Assembly: GCA_020426085.1 (NCBI GenBank)
Contig: JAGQQP010000196.1
Span: 1-7,490 of the forward strand
Origin: Planctomycetaceae bacterium
GTDB taxonomy: Bacteria; Planctomycetota; Planctomycetia; Planctomycetales; Planctomycetaceae
DNA: 7,490 nt
Reading direction: 5' to 3'
Position numbers and translations under genes: made by a program. Position 1 is the stretch's first letter, and every line of letters begins with the position of its first letter. Under the pieces are notes generated by a model that was given only the letters and a program-made list of their open reading frames with translations, was not told the DNA's origin and ran no database searches. Below, in pieces: positions 5,015 through 7,490 of the stretch.

Positions 5015-7490
5015 ATGAATCAGAACCGTCAACAAAACAACAATCAACCGATTATTGTTGGCGTAGGCGCGTCTGCCGGTGGTCTGGAAGCGTTCAGAAA
5101 ACTACTGGGTTCATTCGAAGAGGCACCGGGATTGTCGCTGGTTTATATCCAGCATCTGGATCCGGACAGTAAACCCGTTCTGATGGAACTCCTTGTGAAG
5201 TCGACTTCATGGGAAGTGATTGAGCTGAAAGAACGCACGAAACTGGAAGCAGGCAGAATTTATATCTGTCCTCCCCAGAGACTGCTGGAAATCAAGAACG
5301 GTATTGTCACGCTGGCCGAAGCTGAAACGCCCCCCCATCCATCCCTGAATATCGATCACTTTTTCCATTCACTTGCTGAGGATCAAGGCAAGCGTGCTGT
5401 GGGAATCATTCTCTCTGGAGCAGGCACTGACGGCACACTGGGTCTGAAGGCCATCAGTGACAGTGGGGGACTGACATTTACACAAGATCCGAATTCTGCC
5501 AGGTACGACAGCATGCCGCGGAGCGCTGCCACGACAGGTGTGGCAGACCACGTGCTCTCGCCTGATGCCATCGCACGCGAGCTGCAGCAATACGGACAGC
5601 ATCTGCTTAATGTCAACACGGCTGAAACGCAGTCTCAGATTCAGGATCAGATTGCAGAGGCGATACCCCAAATCACAGCGATCCTGTTGAAAAAGTCCGG
5701 ACACAATTTTCAACATTACAAAATCAGCACGCTTTCACGGCGGATTCAACGGCGAATGCAGATCTTGAAATGCCGTGAAGCGAAAAGATACATCGATTAT
5801 CTGCAAGAAAACGAAGAGGAAATCCAGGCATTATTTCGGGAACTGCTGATTGGCGTGACCGAGTTCTTTCGTGATCCGCAGGCTTTTGACCAACTCGCCA
5901 GGGATGTACTTCCCCGATTGTTCGAGAACCGTTCGCCCGACGATTGTGTGCGTATCTGGGTCGCTGGTTGCGCCAATGGATCGGAAGCTTATACGCTGGC
6001 CATACTCTGCTGCGAAGTCATGGATCATTTGAAATCACCTCCGCAACTGCAGATCTTTGCGACAGATATTGACGAACGCGCGCTCCAGGTGGGACGGGCA
6101 GGTATCTATCCGGTTGGAATTGAGGATCACGTTTCTCCCGAGCGATTGAAGCGATTTTTTATCAGACGGGGAAAACGATATGAGGTCACCAGAGAAATCC
6201 GGGAACTGGTCCTGTTTTCGATACACAATCTGATCAGCGATCCCCCCTTCTCACGTCTGGACCTGATTTCATGCCGGAATCTTCTGATTTACCTGGGACC
6301 TCATTTGCAGAAAAAATTGATCCCCCTGTTTCACTATGCACTGCATCCCTCAGGTTATCTGTTTCTGGGTCCCAGTGAGAACATCACCTCTCACGGTGAG
6401 TTATTTCGCACAATTGACGGCAAATTCCGTATCTCTCAACGAAAAGGAACAGCTGTTGACTCCGCTACGTCGCTCCCCTTCATTCAGGGAAAGTTACAAT
6501 TCAAGTCAAACCTGGAACAGGAAGCGGATGAAAAAGTGGATCTGCGAAATATCAGGCAACGTATTCTGCTGGACGAATTTGCCCCGAAATCGTGTGTGAT
6601 CGATGAATCAGGACAGATTCTGAATGCTGACGCCGACATGGAAAAGTACCTCACATTGGGAGAGGGAGATTTCCAGAACAACATCGTAAGAATGGCGGCT
6701 CGAAGGTTGCGTGTTGGCTTACGTTCAACCCTGAATGAAGCCATCAAAACTCGTCGAAAAGTGCAACAGGAGCATCTGACCATTCGCAAAGGGGATCAGA
6801 TTCAGCAGGTAATGATCACGGTCCAGCCACTGCCACGCCTGGGTGAAGAAGAGGGCCTGTTTATGGTCGTTTTGCACGAAGTCGGCCTGCCCGTCAGTAA
6901 GCAATCCGGCGAAGAGTCTTCTTCAGGATCTGTCCCCCATGCAGATCTGATCATCGCGCAGCTGGAACACGAATTACAGTACACGCGAGACGAACTGGAA
7001 AAAACACTGCAGGAAAAGGATGTCGCTCATGAAGAGTTAAAGTCGTCGAACGAAGAACTGCTATCGATGAACGAGGAGTTACAGTCAGCTAATGAAGAAC
7101 TGGAAACATCCAAAGAAGAAATCACCGCTGTCAGCAACTCTGTGGCGCAAACCAACAGTGACCTGGAAAACCTGCTCCGGAGCACGCAGATTGCCACCGT
7201 CTTTCTCGACGATGAATTACTGATCCGAAACTTTACACCAGCCATCACTGAAATCTATGCTCTGATCAAATCAGATATCGGACGTCCGCTCGAACGCTTT
7301 GTTCCTCTGGTCGAAGAAATGCCCCCCCTGCCCGATCCGCGCAAGTTGCAGGAGGGCACTCCGGTAGAACATACAGTGATCTCCGGATCGGGTAAGGTTT
7401 ACATCCGCCGGGTTTTACCTTATCAGTCCCATTCCGGAAAGAACGAAGGGATCGTCGTCACTTTCATTGACGTGTCAGAGTTACATAACA
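5015..7490 (+). CDS. CheB-CheR-PAS hybrid sensor protein, C-terminal end outside window
   Basis: The frame reads without a stop for 825 complete codons to the window edge. Residues 12-190 are a CheB methylesterase domain: S20 in G-A-S-A-G-G, H47 in I-Q-H, and D139 in G-A-G-T-D-G form the expected Ser-His-Asp triad. Residues about 205-480 are a CheR methyltransferase: the Y-K-x-S-T-L-x-R-R-I-x-R-R-M helix (235-248), T-E-F-F-R-D-P (282-288), the SAM loop A-G-C-A-N-G-S-E-A-Y (317-326), A-T-D-I-D (349-353) and S-C-R-N-L-L-I-Y (419-426). A PAS-like domain follows at about 517-625, then a coiled coil to about 720 and the start of a second PAS domain. No receiver domain precedes CheB, so it lacks the phosphorylation control of classical CheB. 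Family members often continue into more PAS domains and a histidine kinase; whether this one does cannot be seen. No chemoreceptor or other che gene is nearby. Its role may be signalling by reversible carboxyl methylation rather than flagellar chemotaxis. Confidence 0.95.
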   Translation, partial: MNQNRQQNNNQPIIVGVGASAGGLEAFRKLLGSFEEAPGLSLVYIQHLDPDSKPVLMELLVKSTSWEVIELKERTKLEAGRIYICPPQRLLEIKNGIVTLAEAETPPHPSLNIDHFFHSLAEDQGKRAVGIILSGAGTDGTLGLKAISDSGGLTFTQDPNSARYDSMPRSAATTGVADHVLSPDAIARELQQYGQHLLNVNTAETQSQIQDQIAEAIPQITAILLKKSGHNFQHYKISTLSRRIQRRMQILKCREAKRYIDYLQENEEEIQALFRELLIGVTEFFRDPQAFDQLARDVLPRLFENRSPDDCVRIWVAGCANGSEAYTLAILCCEVMDHLKSPPQLQIFATDIDERALQVGRAGIYPVGIEDHVSPERLKRFFIRRGKRYEVTREIRELVLFSIHNLISDPPFSRLDLISCRNLLIYLGPHLQKKLIPLFHYALHPSGYLFLGPSENITSHGELFRTIDGKFRISQRKGTAVDSATSLPFIQGKLQFKSNLEQEADEKVDLRNIRQRILLDEFAPKSCVIDESGQILNADADMEKYLTLGEGDFQNNIVRMAARRLRVGLRSTLNEAIKTRRKVQQEHLTIRKGDQIQQVMITVQPLPRLGEEEGLFMVVLHEVGLPVSKQSGEESSSGSVPHADLIIAQLEHELQYTRDELEKTLQEKDVAHEELKSSNEELLSMNEELQSANEELETSKEEITAVSNSVAQTNSDLENLLRSTQIATVFLDDELLIRNFTPAITEIYALIKSDIGRPLERFVPLVEEMPPLPDPRKLQEGTPVEHTVISGSGKVYIRRVLPYQSHSGKNEGIVVTFIDVSELHN
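7031..7123 (+). repeat. NEEL heptad repeat coiled coil inside the CheB-CheR hybrid
   Basis: Five E-E-L/I cores recur at exactly seven-residue spacing (residues 673, 680, 687, 694 and 701), three of them as N-E-E-L. Similar glutamate-rich heptads link the CheR and PAS parts in other CheB-CheR-PAS hybrids and probably form a parallel dimer coiled coil that passes signal between domains. The heptad register extends more loosely from about residue 645 to 720. Confidence 0.85.

Noticed and set aside
5330..5336. Runs of seven C in the CheB-CheR gene (5330-5336 and 7322-7328) as possible phase-variation tracts
   Set aside because: Seven bases is short for slippage-driven switching, the frame is intact across both, and the codons encode family-typical proline-rich turns.

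Overview
The window carries three protein genes, all on the + strand, with two unusually long non-coding gaps (471 and 437 bases) between them. Two of the genes run off the window: the first is cut at the left edge and the last at the right edge. I see no tRNA, rRNA, CRISPR array or intact insertion sequence. The mix fits a planctomycete of the Gimesia/Rubinisphaera kind: a large degenerate leucine-rich-repeat (LRR) protein, a secreted protein of the neutral ceramidase family, a CheB-CheR-PAS sensor hybrid, widely spaced single genes, and base composition that looks near 50% GC. That placement is inference from gene content, not from a marker gene.

Region 1 (1-2744) is the C-terminal part of a large modular protein. 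It has two full copies and one partial copy of a roughly 387-residue unit, joined by short Pro/Ser/Thr-rich linkers. Each unit holds two related LRR-like blocks. The frame is open from the first complete codon, at base 3, so the GTG at 105 is not the true start. Region 2 (2745-3215) is non-coding. Region 3 (3216-4577) is a complete 453-residue exported protein of the neutral/alkaline ceramidase family. It keeps the probable zinc ligands, but the serine of the family's catalytic GDVSPN motif is arginine. Region 4 (4578-5014) is non-coding and holds a terminator-like hairpin, a weak promoter candidate and a good ribosome binding site. Region 5 (5015-7490) is an unbroken frame with no stop before the window end. 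It encodes a CheB methylesterase domain, a CheR methyltransferase domain, a PAS-like domain, a NEEL heptad coiled coil and the start of a second PAS domain.

The genes do not look like an operon: each gap is over 430 bases, and the second has both a terminator-like hairpin and separate initiation signals. I see no functional link between the three products. The points most worth a second look are the mega-repeat architecture of the first protein and the altered active site of the ceramidase-family protein. I did not find convincing evidence of a wholly new system.
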